Positions 46,160 through 58,075 of a stretch of DNA of 64,000 nt are shown here, in pieces (position 1 is the first letter of the stretch; every line of letters begins with the position of its first letter). Origin of the DNA: Eremomyces bilateralis CBS 781.70 (Eukaryota; Ascomycota; Dothideomycetes; Eremomycetales; Eremomycetaceae); contig NW_022985078.1 of the NCBI RefSeq assembly GCF_010015585.1, positions 248,001 to 312,000 on the forward strand, read 5' to 3'. The translations under genes and the position numbers were made by a program. A model generated the notes under the pieces. The model was not told the DNA's origin. It ran no database searches and saw only the letters and a program-made list of their open reading frames with translations.

Positions 46160-49100
46160 TCATCCGGTTGATTGTACACCGCCGCCATTCTCCTCTACCA
46201 TCAGCGGCTTCGACTCAGCGTCCACAGCCGTCACCCCCCCATCCCCCTTGTTTTTCTTATTCCCCCTCTGCTTCTCCCCCCACGCGGCTTTTTTCTTCGC
46301 CTTCCCTGACTGCTTCTCCTGATGCGACGGTTTCTTGTCCTTCTGTTTCTTCGTCTTGGCGGGTTTGGCGGGATTGTCGGCGTCGTCGCCTTCCTCGTCC
46401 GCCGGCTCGGGCTCGGGCTCGTTGTGCAGTTCATTGAGCGCGGGGAGGAAATATTCTAGCTTCGCGAGGTCGCCGACTTTGACGCGCATGTAGTCGAACG
46501 CCACCGCAACCCGGGTGTCGGGATCCTCGTCGTTTTTCATCGGCGGATCCACGTCCATGCGATCCGCGGTATACTCCGGGACTCCCTTCCGCCGCTGCGC
46601 CTGCTCCACTTCCTCCTCCACTTTCTCTTCCGGCACCACATCGATCGGCACCTCGACGACCCCTTCCGCCGCCGCCACCTCCTCCTCCTCCCCCTCCCCC
46701 ACCAATTCCGCCTCCTTCTCGATCTCCACCTTCGGATTCTGCCAATTGACCACCTTCGCGTACCGCTGGCTAAAATGCGTCAGCAGGCACGCGCGCGCGC
46801 GCATCTCCCGCGCCACCGCGACCGCCTCGCCGCTCGTCGAGTGCAGCTTCGCCTTCGCCTCGCCGCCGAGCTCGTCGCCGAAGGTCGCTTCGTGGATGCA
46901 CACCGTGGCGCCGCGGCCGATGCGCGCGAACTCCAACGAGGGGCGGCAGTCGCCCGAGTAGGCGATCTTGAGGCCGTCGGGCCAGGTGAGGGCGACGGCG
47001 CAGGCGTGGTGGCAGTGGCGGACGAGGACGGCGCTGAGGTGGTGGAGGCCGGTGAGGCGCTGGAGGGTGGAGGGCTGAGTGGGGAGGGGGTCGATGGAGA
47101 TTAATTGAGTGTCAGACGGATGGCTGGTGGGGGTGGGGATGTTGTAGGTAATGAGTTGGATGGGGCGGGTGCCAGAGCGGGTGGCGGGAGGGAGGAGGGG
47201 GAGAAGGCGGGAGTAGCCGATGTCTTCGCATTGGGAGTACTCAGCGATCCATTGGTGCATGCCGATCTCGGAGACCACGGCGAGACGACGAGGAACGGTG
47301 TTTGGAGAGGCTTGCGCTTCGCGGGCGAGGGAATGGATGGAGAGGGGGTTGGGATCAGGGACGGAATCGTGGACGAGAGCGTACCACTCTTTGATGACAT
47401 TGGCAGTGCCGAGATGATGGTCGGCATGGAGGTGACTGATCCAGATCATGCGGAGGTCTTTGATCACCTCTTTATACTTGCGTCCATATACGCGTTTGAT
47501 TTGACCGAGCGTCCCTTCACCACAGTCAAGGAGGTACGAGCCATGGCCAGGCACACGAACCAGAGTCGCTGATACGTTACGATGGTTCGAAGGGAGAGCA
47601 GAACCAGTGCCCAGTGTAATAATCTCCGTTTCCGGGTTGGGGATAGTGGACTTCCATTGCTCCAAAGTGGTTTTGTCTTTCTCGAGATTTGCCTGCGCTT
47701 CCCGGACAAGTTCGAGGACTGTCGGACTCAAACTCTGCCGAGCAGCCGCGATATCCACGGGTTCCGCTACGGTCTCCTGGGAGAAGTGTAGATTTGGCTC
47801 TAAACGCAACGTGCTACCCCGATCCGCAACATTGACAAAATCGGGTAGTGCGGCACTGCCGTCTGTGAAATTGGTCGCCAAGGAGTTGGAGAGGGGTTGA
47901 TCCTCATGATGAGGCAACTCATAGCGGTCCGGATCAACCTCTTTTAGTCGAACGGTGTTCATGGCCGCTTTGTTCATCGAAAGACGATTGTGACATATGT
48001 CGGGGGAAGATACGATATGCTGCAATGTACTCCGCTCTTCCATGAACCGGTTAACATCAGGATTGGATGCCACACCAGGGCCAAGGAGCCAGATAAAGGC
48101 GGATACGCTATCCATCATCTGGGAATTGGTCCATTCTGAACGACTCAGCAACGGCTGGACGTACTCAGGACCTGGGATATCAAGAACAGCGACGCCACGT
48201 CCAGGTCGCCCTGGCTCGACAACCATGTCTGACGTGATGGTCTTGCCGTTGGGCAATTGAATGCTGCCACCCGCCGCTAACTGACTGAAGAGGGGACCAG
48301 AGGGTACACCAAGGTTCTTGGCTATCGACGGCATGAACCGACCCCGTTGCTCGTACTGATGAATGACATACGATACCGAATCTTTCAGCGGCGCAGTCGG
48401 GGGAAGCGTGTCGATCTTCGCGCCGGGCCATGGCTTGCGAACCAGGACCTTGACATCGGAGACATCCACGTCCCCACCTGGTGTCGGCCCTTCGTAGCGT
48501 TTCAGGTCTTTGGTCTCCGGATCGCGGATGTAGAGCTTGGCGGGCAGTTGGACGTCGACCAGGCGATGTTCCTCGAGCGCGTCCATGCTCCAGTCGGATC
48601 CGAACATGGCGGAGACCGCGGCCTTTCGCAGCTCGTCATATTGTTGTGCTTTTTCGGCGTCCGTCGCCGTCAATCGCGACTCCATGGTTCGTCCCTCTGC
48701 CTCGTCTAAACTGCGCTTTCGACCGTGAGGGGAGGGTGTTGATCGTGAGCTTTGGGTTTGCGGCATTGCGACGACCGGCCAGACCTTGATGAACTCATCC
48801 GCAAAGCTTGGTTCAGGCAGAGTGTCCGTGTCTTTATCGCCCTCCTCGCTCTTATACTCCGTTACATGCAAAGGGACGCCCTTTCTAAAAATGAACCTCC
48901 TTGCGGTTCCCAAAAAATGCATTAGATTTCTAGCTCCATGCAGTCGAAACTCGGGCCGGTCAACTTCTTCGACCTTACGGCTCTCCTTCAGCTCTCCTTT
49001 GGCTCCTTGTCCATCCGTCTTCCCCTCTTTCTCGACCCTCTCCGCCCTCTCCGCTTTCTCTTTTTGTTTGGCCTTTGCCGCCAGCTGTCTCCCAATGATC

Positions 49101-49699
49101 ACGTCCGTGGTGCTGAGGATAAACCCCAGCGTCCCTCCGATGTTACTCCATTCCGTCCGTCCCGTGAAGAATATGTCGCCGAACTTGATCAACCTCACTC
49201 CATTCTGTACCGCAGCCCGTTGGAGACCCTCTCCAACATGTCCGAACAGGTAGCTTCGAGGGGGATTGTCAAAGGTGAGGGCGAATGCCGCGCCGGGGGT
49301 GTCTGCCGTCGGCGTCGTGAGGAATTGAACGAAGGAAGAGTTTCGCTGCATGGTGTCCTTGAGATCTCGCCTGTTACGAAGAACGATAGGTTTCCGTTTT
49401 CGAACAAGAAGGACTTGCTTTAGGTTTCGGGCGACGCGAGATGAGTATAGGAATGGATCGAGGATCTCCTCATCTTCAGCGGATGGTTTGCGGCCCTTGC
49501 GATGGGATTTTCCCTTCCGAGGACGTGTTGAGTTGCTAGAATTACCAGTGTGAATGTATTGAGCACGGCTGTGGTATACGAATTGAGTCAACGGGGACAG
49601 CAGTGGGTGAAAAGCGTTCACCAATGATGCGGCAAAAGACGAAATAGGGGAGGTAAAATCTGTGGACAATCCACGTGTGAAGGACCTCGTGTACAACAT
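46160..49699 (-). CDS. trz1: Long-form tRNase Z (ELAC2/Trz1)
   Basis: Single exon, 1179 residues. This endonuclease removes 3' trailers from precursor tRNAs in nucleus and mitochondria. The N-terminal half is a degenerate metallo-beta-lactamase domain (FVQFLTTPTADTPGAAFALTFD; FGHVGEGLQRAA; IFFTGRTEWSNIGGTLGF). The C-terminal half is catalytic: LGTGSALPSNHRNVSATLV near residue 695, then LLDCGEGTLGQIKR, the zinc motif HLHADHHLG near 754, YSGDCRPS, ATFGDE and LLTHFSQRY. Residues 1-110 are basic and hydroxylated and could be a mitochondrial presequence, while an internal Met at MQRNSSFVQFL (about 115) would give a nuclear form. Dual targeting by two starts is known for this family, but its use here is inference. 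The C-terminus is extended by acidic and Lys-rich low-complexity stretches. Confidence 0.95.
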   Translation of the reverse strand: MLYTRSFTRGLSTDFTSPISSFAASLVNAFHPLLSPLTQFVYHSRAQYIHTGNSSNSTRPRKGKSHRKGRKPSAEDEEILDPFLYSSRVARNLKQVLLVRKRKPIVLRNRRDLKDTMQRNSSFVQFLTTPTADTPGAAFALTFDNPPRSYLFGHVGEGLQRAAVQNGVRLIKFGDIFFTGRTEWSNIGGTLGFILSTTDVIIGRQLAAKAKQKEKAERAERVEKEGKTDGQGAKGELKESRKVEEVDRPEFRLHGARNLMHFLGTARRFIFRKGVPLHVTEYKSEEGDKDTDTLPEPSFADEFIKVWPVVAMPQTQSSRSTPSPHGRKRSLDEAEGRTMESRLTATDAEKAQQYDELRKAAVSAMFGSDWSMDALEEHRLVDVQLPAKLYIRDPETKDLKRYEGPTPGGDVDVSDVKVLVRKPWPGAKIDTLPPTAPLKDSVSYVIHQYEQRGRFMPSIAKNLGVPSGPLFSQLAAGGSIQLPNGKTITSDMVVEPGRPGRGVAVLDIPGPEYVQPLLSRSEWTNSQMMDSVSAFIWLLGPGVASNPDVNRFMEERSTLQHIVSSPDICHNRLSMNKAAMNTVRLKEVDPDRYELPHHEDQPLSNSLATNFTDGSAALPDFVNVADRGSTLRLEPNLHFSQETVAEPVDIAAARQSLSPTVLELVREAQANLEKDKTTLEQWKSTIPNPETEIITLGTGSALPSNHRNVSATLVRVPGHGSYLLDCGEGTLGQIKRVYGRKYKEVIKDLRMIWISHLHADHHLGTANVIKEWYALVHDSVPDPNPLSIHSLAREAQASPNTVPRRLAVVSEIGMHQWIAEYSQCEDIGYSRLLPLLPPATRSGTRPIQLITYNIPTPTSHPSDTQLISIDPLPTQPSTLQRLTGLHHLSAVLVRHCHHACAVALTWPDGLKIAYSGDCRPSLEFARIGRGATVCIHEATFGDELGGEAKAKLHSTSGEAVAVAREMRARACLLTHFSQRYAKVVNWQNPKVEIEKEAELVGEGEEEEVAAAEGVVEVPIDVVPEEKVEEEVEQAQRRKGVPEYTADRMDVDPPMKNDEDPDTRVAVAFDYMRVKVGDLAKLEYFLPALNELHNEPEPEPADEEGDDADNPAKPAKTKKQKDKKPSHQEKQSGKAKKKAAWGEKQRGNKKNKGDGGVTAVDAESKPLMVEENGGGVQSTG

Positions 49700-50122
49700 T
49701 CAACGGCTCATAATGCAAAAGTTGGATTACTGGAGGAGAAGATCCATTATTCCAGGGCCACAAGCAGATTGGAGTTGGCGCTTCAAAATAATTTGGTTGA
49801 ATTCTGAGCCAAGGACGGTTCAGCCTGAGGCGCCAAGGCATTAATATCGGGCAATTGGCACGTTGAAATTCCTATAGTTATTCGAAATCCTTATTATTTT
49901 GAATAGGGGCATCTTGCGACACGAATCACGATACCTAGGATCGGAACCATCACATTAGTGATTGATTACCACTCGGTCTCATCATCACTTTAAGTCGATT
50001 GTGAAGAGCAGCAGACTTCTATAGGCTTCTATACAGGCTTCTATACAGGCTTGTTTGAAGTGCATGTCAGCGGTTGCTAACTAGAACGCATGTCGTGTCG
50101 TTACATGTGTAGTATAGACGGC
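49700..50122. other. Intergenic, holds first copy of a dispersed repeat
   Basis: Between tRNase Z and the glycosyltransferase. Contains a 50-bp repeat copy at 49819-49869 (see separate entry) and three short TCTATACAGGCT-like units near 50018-50052. Confidence 0.5.
49819..49869 (+). repeat. Dispersed repeat, copy 1
   Basis: Begins TTCAGCCTGAGGC, then GGCATTAATA, CGGGCAA and TTGAAAT. A second copy with about 80% identity lies in the same orientation at 56109-56156. Confidence 0.7.
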
Positions 50123-51586
50123 TCATGTGTGAGGGAACGTCGGATGGCAAGGAGGTTGTTTTGCAATCCACTGCTCGATCTTTGACTTGTTCCATCCACT
50201 TCGCCACTTCTTGTTGTCCTTCTGATCCCTTCTCTGACCGAGATGGATACTCTTTCCTAAACCGCACCTCTTTCCGTCGAAAGCAAATTGAAAGCATTCC
50301 TTGGCTTGTTCACACCTTTGTTTGCATGCGTTATACGACTCAGCCTGTTCCATGGTATCTGTAGAAAGACTATCCCAGTCTTCCAGTTCATCGGGAAGGT
50401 TGTTTCTAACGACTGCGTTGAAGAAATCCGAAAAGGTCCAAGGCGACTACTCTGTTAGTCTTGCAACCTAAGCAGAAAGTCCAGACTGTGTAAAACGTAC
50501 CGTCTGATTAGCCCTCGACCTTTCGAAGTTGGCAATGATGCTCATATGGTTTGGCTGGACATGGTGCATGGTAACACTTGGTTCGCACCAGTGTGTAGAT
50601 CCGAAGGGTAGTGTCACTGGATTTTCTCCATTGATAGTCGGCCACGATTCTTTTAGGATGATGCCACGCTCCTTCAAGATCATTCCAATGACATAATCTC
50701 CGCAGCATTCCTCGTGCATGGGTTTGTCCCAGCTTGCCGCCGAACCGTTGTGGGTGACGGCAAAATCGTAGACTGTCGCTCGAGACATGAGGATGCCACT
50801 ACCTCCGTGAGCGAATGCGACTTCTGCCCAACGTGCTGGAGAACCGAGATAGGACTTTTCCGATGGGTCCGGAAGGCGTTCCAGCCACAAGAGGAGATTG
50901 GACCAGGACAAGTAGGTATCTGCGTCAATCATCATGTACCAGTCTCGTTCCGGAAAGGCATCCCAAATCTTCTCCAGAATATGCACCTGTTTGTACTTGT
51001 CGAGTGTCCAAGCAGCAAGGTCTTCTGGCCTTCGAGGATCAAGGACTCCGCCCATCATAGCCTCGACCTCGCCATACTTCTTTAACTCTTTCTGCTTCAA
51101 ATAGAAAGCGAAGTCAGAATTCCCCTCCATTGCAGAGCTTGGGATCATATCCAGCGCATCATGGATGTGGAAGCCGGCTACGTCCTCTTCCAAGTCAGAA
51201 AAGACCATGACATTTCGAACACACCGTAATGAGGTGAGCATTTGTATTGGAAGCCGTCTCTGAACCTCAGTGGCCCCAGTCTTGACGGCAATGACCACGT
51301 TTCCAAGGTCAGGAAAAGCTGCGCATCGCGGGTCATGTAATACTGGGCTCTCGATATATTCATCATCCATAGGCTTTAGCAGCTCGGGTCCTGGCGTCGA
51401 TAGATGGTAAAAGGCGGGCCGCCATGTGTGTCGTTGTAAAACTGAGATGGGTAGAACATAGCATAACAATAGCACAATTACAAAGACTACGGAAAGGCGC
51501 GTGAATAGGGGACGGCGAAAGATTAGGGGCATAAGATGAGGGCCGATATACGCCGAGGCGTCGGTAAGAGTTTCAAAAAGCATCAT
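50123..51586 (-). CDS. Golgi-type GT31-like glycosyltransferase with C-terminal cysteine domain
   Basis: Exons 50501-51586 and 50123-50446, joined by a 54-nt intron (the junction giving NQT-SPWTFSDFF keeps frame), 469 residues. Residues about 25-47 are a signal anchor (RLSVVFVIVLLLCYVLPISVL), so it is a type II membrane protein. The luminal part has VVIAVKTGATEVQRRLPIQ, FSDLEE, RDWYMMIDADTYLSW with the DxD metal motif near residue 217, and HGGSGILMSRA. These are features of the fungal GT31/fringe-like family. The last 80 residues hold a Cys pattern (YNACKQRCEQAKECFQFAF...RCGLG) like a PAN/apple-type module, common at the end of these fungal enzymes. Sugar donor and acceptor unknown. Confidence 0.85.
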
Positions 51587-52514
51587 TCAGGAGTTGAAAG
51601 TCGGCCTCGTTGCAAAAAAAAAAGAGCGTGGAGACGACATCATTAAAGACCGGCCTGGCTATTTCTGTTATTAACAAGGCTAAGAAGTGAGAATACTGTG
51701 CCGCTCGTGTATTGCATGCCATATTGCCATAGGATACACACAGTGCAGGACGTTGGACACCGCGAACCCTAGTTGGTAGATATACTACATGACAGCGGAA
51801 TGTATTATCGTGACCCACATGTATCAAGGAGTGTCATAGCGGAGGACAAATTTGGGCGCCCCCCTTTCAACATTTACGGCTCGGTAAGGCAGTGGCGCGC
51901 CTTGTTGCGGCGAACAACTAATGTAGCCGGGTTGATACCTGCTCTAAATCGGCGAGCAACATGGCTGGTCCTCAACGTGATGAAGCGTTCCTGAGGACAC
52001 TTAAAAGCGGTCGATCATACGTCCCAGCTGCTGTGCAGTGTTAAGTGTGTTGGTCAGAATTTGATAGGCGAAAATCCAGAGGGCTGAGATGTTGTTGACA
52101 TGTTGTGCTTGGGATGGAGTATTAAATACCTAGCCGAGCCTAGGGTGTTCCACTCCTTCGGGCCGGCCCTGCCGTTTCTGTCCAACCAAATGCCCTGCTC
52201 AGCACCCAAGGCGCCCGAAATAAAATTAGGCCCGCCGATCTCCCGCATGCTCATACAGCTCATCCTGCTATGAACATATTATGTATATGGCAGACTGGCA
52301 GCGTTTAGCCCACTACCTACAGAGCCCGGAATCCGATGAATCCATGGCAGTGATGGCATATATACCGTCAACTATGGGAGGCTTGCGTTTGCCAACGAGA
52401 GCTTAGTCGACTTCTCGCGCCGACATCTCACCCACCCTGCCACTGCCTCCTTCTCTCGCCTTCTCTCTATCTATATTCTGCGATAGATCCGCACCTGTGA
52501 GAGCCAACTGCACA
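51587..52514. other. Intergenic, no gene seen
   Basis: About 930 bp between divergent genes. Includes a poly-A run of eleven at 51617-51627. Nothing else recognised. Confidence 0.5.
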
Positions 52515-53282
52515 ATGGGCTCCTTCATCAACCCTCCTCCCACTGGACCTACTAGCGAGTTCTCACAAAATCCCATATATCCCGTCGGCACCTCGCAGAC
52601 GGTGAAGTGGTCAACATCTTGGGAATACATCTCTCTTGTTTTATATCAAGACAGCAATTCAAGCTTTCAGTACCTTCCCGGATCGGGTAAGGCCCCCATT
52701 GGACAATGCCATAATGCATATTGATGAAAATTTCCAGAGAATATCACAGCTTCACAGATTCGATGGACTACATCTGTCGATGGTCTATTCGACCCCCTTC
52801 AAGGAAATGTCTTTTTCTTTGCCGTCTTCAAGTCCGGCAGCGGAAGGGACTATTTCGGAAGCCACTACTTCAACATCACCAACGACCGAGTCAACCCACA
52901 AGGTGAACCCATCACTTCGCCCACTTCTACCTCTTCGGCAGCCAGCATCCCACCCACTTCTTCTACCTTTTCCACCGCCACCACCGGTGGAAGGGAGACG
53001 GTGACTCTGGCTCCAACTCCGGCTCCGTCAGCAGATTCGAGCTCAGATACCAAAGTTGGGGTGGGTGTTGGACTTGGTGTGGGCATTCTCGTTGTCGTTG
53101 CCGTGGGCCTGGTCGTCTGGTATTTCCTCCGTAGGCACAATCAAGGGAACACTTGTAATAATGTGTCAAACCCTCAGGCCGCCTCTTGGAAGTGTGGTGA
53201 TTTTGCTGAGGACTCCAATCATCCCAATCCGTTGCAACGACAGCTCTTCCTCTCAGTGCCTCCACAGGAATTATCTACCTAA
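52515..53282 (+). CDS. Single-pass membrane protein with Ser/Thr-rich stalk
   Basis: Exons 52515-52686 and 52738-53282 (50-nt intron, GTAAGG donor), 238 residues. No signal peptide is evident. The N-terminal domain starts MGSFINPPPTGPTSEFSQNP and includes the pattern YPVGTSQTVKW, SLVLYQD and later FFAVFKSGSGRDYFGSHYFNIT, a conserved fungal ectodomain that I know only as hypothetical. Then come a Ser/Thr-rich, likely O-glycosylated stalk and one transmembrane helix (VGVGLGVGILVVVAVGLVVWYF), with RRH on the cytosolic side and a short tail. The layout resembles cell-wall stress sensors of the Mid2/WSC class, but no WSC cysteines are present, so that is only an analogy. Confidence 0.75.
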
Positions 53283-53404
53283 GATGTGTTAACGGAGTAA
53301 TTATTGTTTATTGGTTGCCAAGATCTAGGACCAGGTATATGGAACTCGACTTACTATGGTACAACGCACTGTTCTACAATAGTAATGAATAACTCTTAAC
53401 CTAC

Positions 53405-55581
53405 GTGAATAATACCCGCGTCAATATTCTGGAAGAAATATTCAACTGGGCTGATAGGCAAGATGAGCGGTGCATCTTCTGGTTGAGCGGCCTAGCTAGG
53501 ACGGGAAAGTCTACGATTGCTCGTACTGTTGCGCGCAGATGTTTCGACTCAGTCCGTCTTGGAGCCAGCTTCTTCTTCTCAAGGGGTGGTGGAGACGTTG
53601 GTCATGCTGGCAAATTCGTAACAAGCATTACAGTACAGCTTGCAAGAAACGTTCCTGCTCTCCATCAACACATTTGTGACGCTATCGCAGAGCGCAGCGA
53701 TATTTCTAGCCGGTCCCTTCGCGATCAATGGCACCATCTCGTTGTCGGTCCGTTTTTAAAGCTGGTCGGCAAGGACTCCCAATCCTCTTATGTTCTGGTC
53801 ATTGATGCTCTCGATGAGTGCGCTGAGGATAACAACATCCGGATCATTTTACAGCTAGTGGCCGAGATACGATCGCTACCGAAGGTCCGGCTACGAATCT
53901 TTTTAACGAGCAGACCTGAAATTCCAATCCGATATGGGTTCTGTCAAATACCGGATACGGAACACCAGGACTTTATCCTGCACAACATCCCACCATCAAT
54001 TGTGGACCACGATATTACTATTTTCCTAGAATACAATCTGGCACTCATCGGGCAGGAACGCTCTCTAGGCGCTAATTGGCCCGGCGGAGATAACATTAAA
54101 CGTCTGGTTCAGAATGCAAGTGGCCTATTCATCTGGGCGGCAACAGCATATCGGTTCATCCGTGACGGGAGACGATTTACAGAAAAGAGACTGAGTACAA
54201 TTCTTGGCGGCAGTAGCAACGCTGCTACGGCACTAGAGAAGCACCTCAATGAAATTTACATTCCTGTTCTTGGGTATTCCATTTCCCCAGACTATTCGGA
54301 TGAGGAGAAAGAGGAGTTGTACGGAATGGTGAGACATATTCTTGGGAGTATAGTTCTGCTCTTTTCCCCACTCTCTTCCGCTTCTCTAGGCAGACTTATC
54401 CACCTTCAAACCAGGGACATTGACCAGACGTTAGACGTTCTTCATGCAATACTAGACATTCCAGAGGACCGACATCGCCCGCTTCGTCTACACCACCCTT
54501 CATTTCGCGAATTCCTCCTTGATAAGAAGAGATGCAGTAATTCAAACTTCTGGGTTAACGAGAAGCAGGTACATAGGGCATTAGCTACGAGCTGTATACA
54601 GCTAATGTCGGCCTCTCTTAAGCAAGACATCTGCGGAATGGAAGCTCCAGGTGTGCTCGTAGCTAATGTATCGAGCAATCGAGTGGAGCAATACTTTACT
54701 CCGGAGGTTCAATATGCATGTCTCTACTGGGTTCAGCATCTTCAGAAGAGCGATGCTCGGCTTCATGACAACGACGTAGTGCATCAGTTCCTGCAGATAC
54801 ACTTACTACACTGGTTTGAGGCGCTAAGCTGGATGCGGAGGATCTCTGAAGGGATCTATACAATTACTTCTTTAGAGTCCGTTGCCCTTGTAAGTAAGCC
54901 AACAGCATTACACGAGTCTTCCAGCTTAATTTGGTTCAGGAACATGACTGTCCCCGTCTCTCCGAGTTTATTCATGATGCCAAATGATTTGCACTATTTA
55001 ACCAACCAGTCTTAGAGTATGCTCCTCTACAGATCTACTGTAGTGCATTGATTTTTACACCTACGATGAGTGTAGTTAGGAGGCAGTTCAAAGACCGGAT
55101 ACCTCGATGGATGCAAAGATTGCCTAAGATTGAGAACGATTGGAGTGCTCTACTGCAGACACTCGAGGGCCATGCGGACCGGGTCAACGCCGTGGCCTTC
55201 TCGCCGGACGGCAAGGTGGTAGCGTCGGCGTCGAACGACAAGACGGTCCGGCTATGGGACGCCGGATCGGGAGCGTCCCTGCAGATGTTCCCTGTAGATG
55301 CTGTTGTTCAGACTCTTTCGTTCTCTAATGATGGGATATCCCTCCAGACTGAAAGAGGACAGCTACACCTCGCAATTCTCTCCCACGGTTTAGCTGCTTC
55401 CGAATCCAGCCGTTCATGGGCTATATTCGTGAATCAGCAATGGATTAGCTGGGGCATGGACAATATGCTTTGGCTTCCTTCCGAATATCGGCGCTGTTGC
55501 GTTGATATTCACAGCAACGTTGTTGCTTTAGGATGTGGATCTGGTCGTGTGTCAGTCATGGCATTCGACTTTGAATCTTAG
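53405..55581 (+). pseudogene. Decayed NACHT-WD40 (fungal NLR) gene
   Basis: Homology starts abruptly at NNTRVNILEEIFNWAD with no ATG and a stop five codons upstream, so the N-terminal effector domain and start are missing. Then follow CIFWLSGLARTGKSTIART (P-loop; the family usually has GMAGTGKST), VLVIDALDECAED (Walker B), IFLTSRPEIPIR, NASGLFIWAATAYRFI and LHHPSFREFLL. A 50-nt intron (54890-54939) leads to EHDCPRLSEFIHDAK, after which an in-frame TGA (54985-54987) stands where relatives have Arg in AKRF. Beyond it come [29 protein letters not shown] and a single WD40 unit ([20 protein letters not shown]... VRLWD) near 55165-55285, then a non-repetitive tail. Intact relatives act in non-self recognition and carry several near-identical WD40 units. 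This one is a remnant. Confidence 0.82.
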
Positions 55582-58075
55582 TATCTTACTGGAGCTCCAC
55601 CCCGCCCACCCCTCCGTCGTGGTCGACATTGCTTTATACTCTCACGAAAGTGGTGAGAGCGGCAATGCTTATGTTGCTGCGCTCATCACCAATCCCTAAA
55701 TGGGTTTAGTTTCTCCAAACCTTAGGCCTGTCTCACGTTATTTCGCCTCTGTGGCCGTGCTCGGAAACTTTAGTTCCGCAAGGGGCGTTACAGTACCGCG
55801 GACGGTGTGCAGTGAATGGTGAAAATAGAAATGGAAATACAATCATCTATCCTTCGTCAAACTAGCAACCCTTGATTGTGTAGTTTCTAGACTGACCACG
55901 GCGCTTGGATATTTAATTGATTGGATGAGACAGGTCTAATGAATAATTAGGTCCCTTTAGGCCTCTTGCTAAGCCACTTGGTTAAATAACCTGTGAAATA
56001 CTCCTGAATTACCTGTGTTTTCTAAGGTAGAATAACCAAAATCTATCGTTATGCTTGTAATAAAAGTTTGACCTTCCTGCATGCACGGCGCTACAATGTG
56101 AAAGTACATTTCAGCCTGAGGCACTCAGGCATTAATACCGGGCAATGGGTTGAAATATTCGGTTGAGTATGTGGCGTCAACTGTGGCAGTGTGGATATTG
56201 ATGGAAGGCGATAATCACGTAATTAGTGAATTTGACTCTAATGTACAGTACACCGGAGAATCAATAATTTTGTCTTTTCAATCTCCGTGTATCGTGTATC
56301 GTGAGTTCGTGACGGGGCGACTGCGGCCATGATGTCAGGGAACCAACCTTTCGCCTTCGACCTGACCGTGGCAACCTGGAATAGTTCCAATGGACCATGG
56401 GGATAGAGTGCAATCGCCAAGTCTCGTGTTTGAAACGGAACCCGTCTGATCTTGAGTGATGACTCAAGGAGCAATCTGTAGGTAGGTACTTAGGAGTTAG
56501 GACTACGAGTACAGTTCACGTGATGATCGGAGTTTCTGGTCGAAGCAAGTCCGACACCGACATGTCCGCACTCCGCAGCGATTTTAGAGACGAGATGACG
56601 CGTCCTTTCTGCGCCTGCTTCCCCTGTCGGCCGCGACACTCTGATCTCGTTGGGCGATTGGACAACACTCCTTGGCGATCACTCATCACTTAGCAGTCAC
56701 TCGATGCCTCTCAAGTCTCAGCAGTCAGCACATGCTGCTGTCGCGCACTCGCGCTGCATACCCAAACGGGATTACGTCCGTAGTAATAATAACTGCAGAG
56801 TAGAGCCGGATTTCCAAATCTGTTGCTCTGCCACCGCCAAATTGCTGGTGCTTATGATCCGTGTCGACTGTCGAGGGACTCTTTCAGCTGGGATACCAGG
56901 AGGAGGTAAATTTGATTCTCCGTGTCTGTTCAAGGCGAGACGAAAGGTGTTGAAGGAGTGTTCTGGATGGGAATGAAACGTTCCTCGAAAGTCTCGAGGG
57001 GTTTCAGTGGCCATGGTGGGCTATTAAATCCACTGGAGCCCGGAAGAGTGCCCGAGGGTGTGCCCAATCTGAACCCATGCTCGGTGCAATGCGTCCAAAG
57101 TCCAAAGTCCAAGAGGGCCTTTGCGCCCGAGTCGAAGCGGGAATAATGGAGGAATTGGTGGTGACAATTGTCAAGGAGTCGGGCAAATTGTTGCTCCTTC
57201 TCAAAATCCAAATATTACCTGGACTTTGTATTGTTACTCCGTATTATTAGGCCGTTGTGAGGCGCAAGGGCAGGTCTCAATTGGCTGGAGGTGGAGCTGC
57301 CCGAGTATTTGCCGACTCAGCCTTGCGCTAGTTCGGTGTCCAAATGAGAATAATACAGTAATATTCATGAAACTCTATGGGGATTGGGGGCTAAATTGGA
57401 GTCCTTGAATCCACGTCACTCTGAAGTCTGAAGTCTGATTGACTGAACTTTGCAGGGAGCGTATTGTATTCTGTAGGGTAACCCACTCTCTAGTCTTTTT
57501 ACGCTTCCTAACGCTGCTCTCCCATTTAGTTGTCGTTAGTGCGACACCATCTCTTCTTATTAGAGGTTCCTTCTTCCGCCGGCCCTTCGGCGTTTCCACA
57601 AGCCCATGTCTCTCTAATCTCCATATTGTGTAATTCTTGAGTCCTGAAACCCTGGCACAGCCCCCTCCCCTTTGGCCTTTAGCCCTGCCTGCACATTCTA
57701 ATCCCCAGTGTCCCCCAAGTGTCCCCAGTTTCTCGGTCCTGTCTTTTCGTTCCGATTCTCTTCAATAATCTTCAAATCGTCTTCGAATTATCGCTATCAA
57801 TATCGAAACCTCTTACGACATTACCACGGCCTATTCATCACGACTTTCGAGCATACGTCGCATTCACCACCGGTTTCTTCGTATATTAATCACCTATTGG
57901 ACGGGGAACCCTGCGATTTCGACTGCCGCCGGAGGCCACGCGTCCCATCCATCCCACCCATCTTCACCAACTCCTCATCGCCATCATAATCAGGGCGCTC
58001 CTCGACGCCTGAGAGAACTAGGCATCATCAGGATCCTATTCTCCATTGCCTCCTGAGGCTCCACCGCAGTTTCCA
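55582..58075. other. Long upstream region of the bZIP gene
   Basis: About 2.5 kb without a supportable gene. It holds repeat copy 2 (56109-56156). The right part is probably a long 5' leader of the bZIP gene with several short upstream ATGs. Confidence 0.45.
56109..56156 (+). repeat. Dispersed repeat, copy 2
   Basis: Same motif order as the copy at 49819: TTCAGCCTGAGGC, AGGCATTAATA, CGGGCAA, TTGAAAT, same orientation. Its CCTGAG-GCA-CTCAGG part is palindromic, which the first copy has lost. Confidence 0.7.

Noticed and set aside
49819-56156. Repeat pair as ends of one large element
   Set aside because: Copies are only about 50 bp and about 80% identical, and the enclosed genes are ordinary host types; no integrase or transposase lies between.
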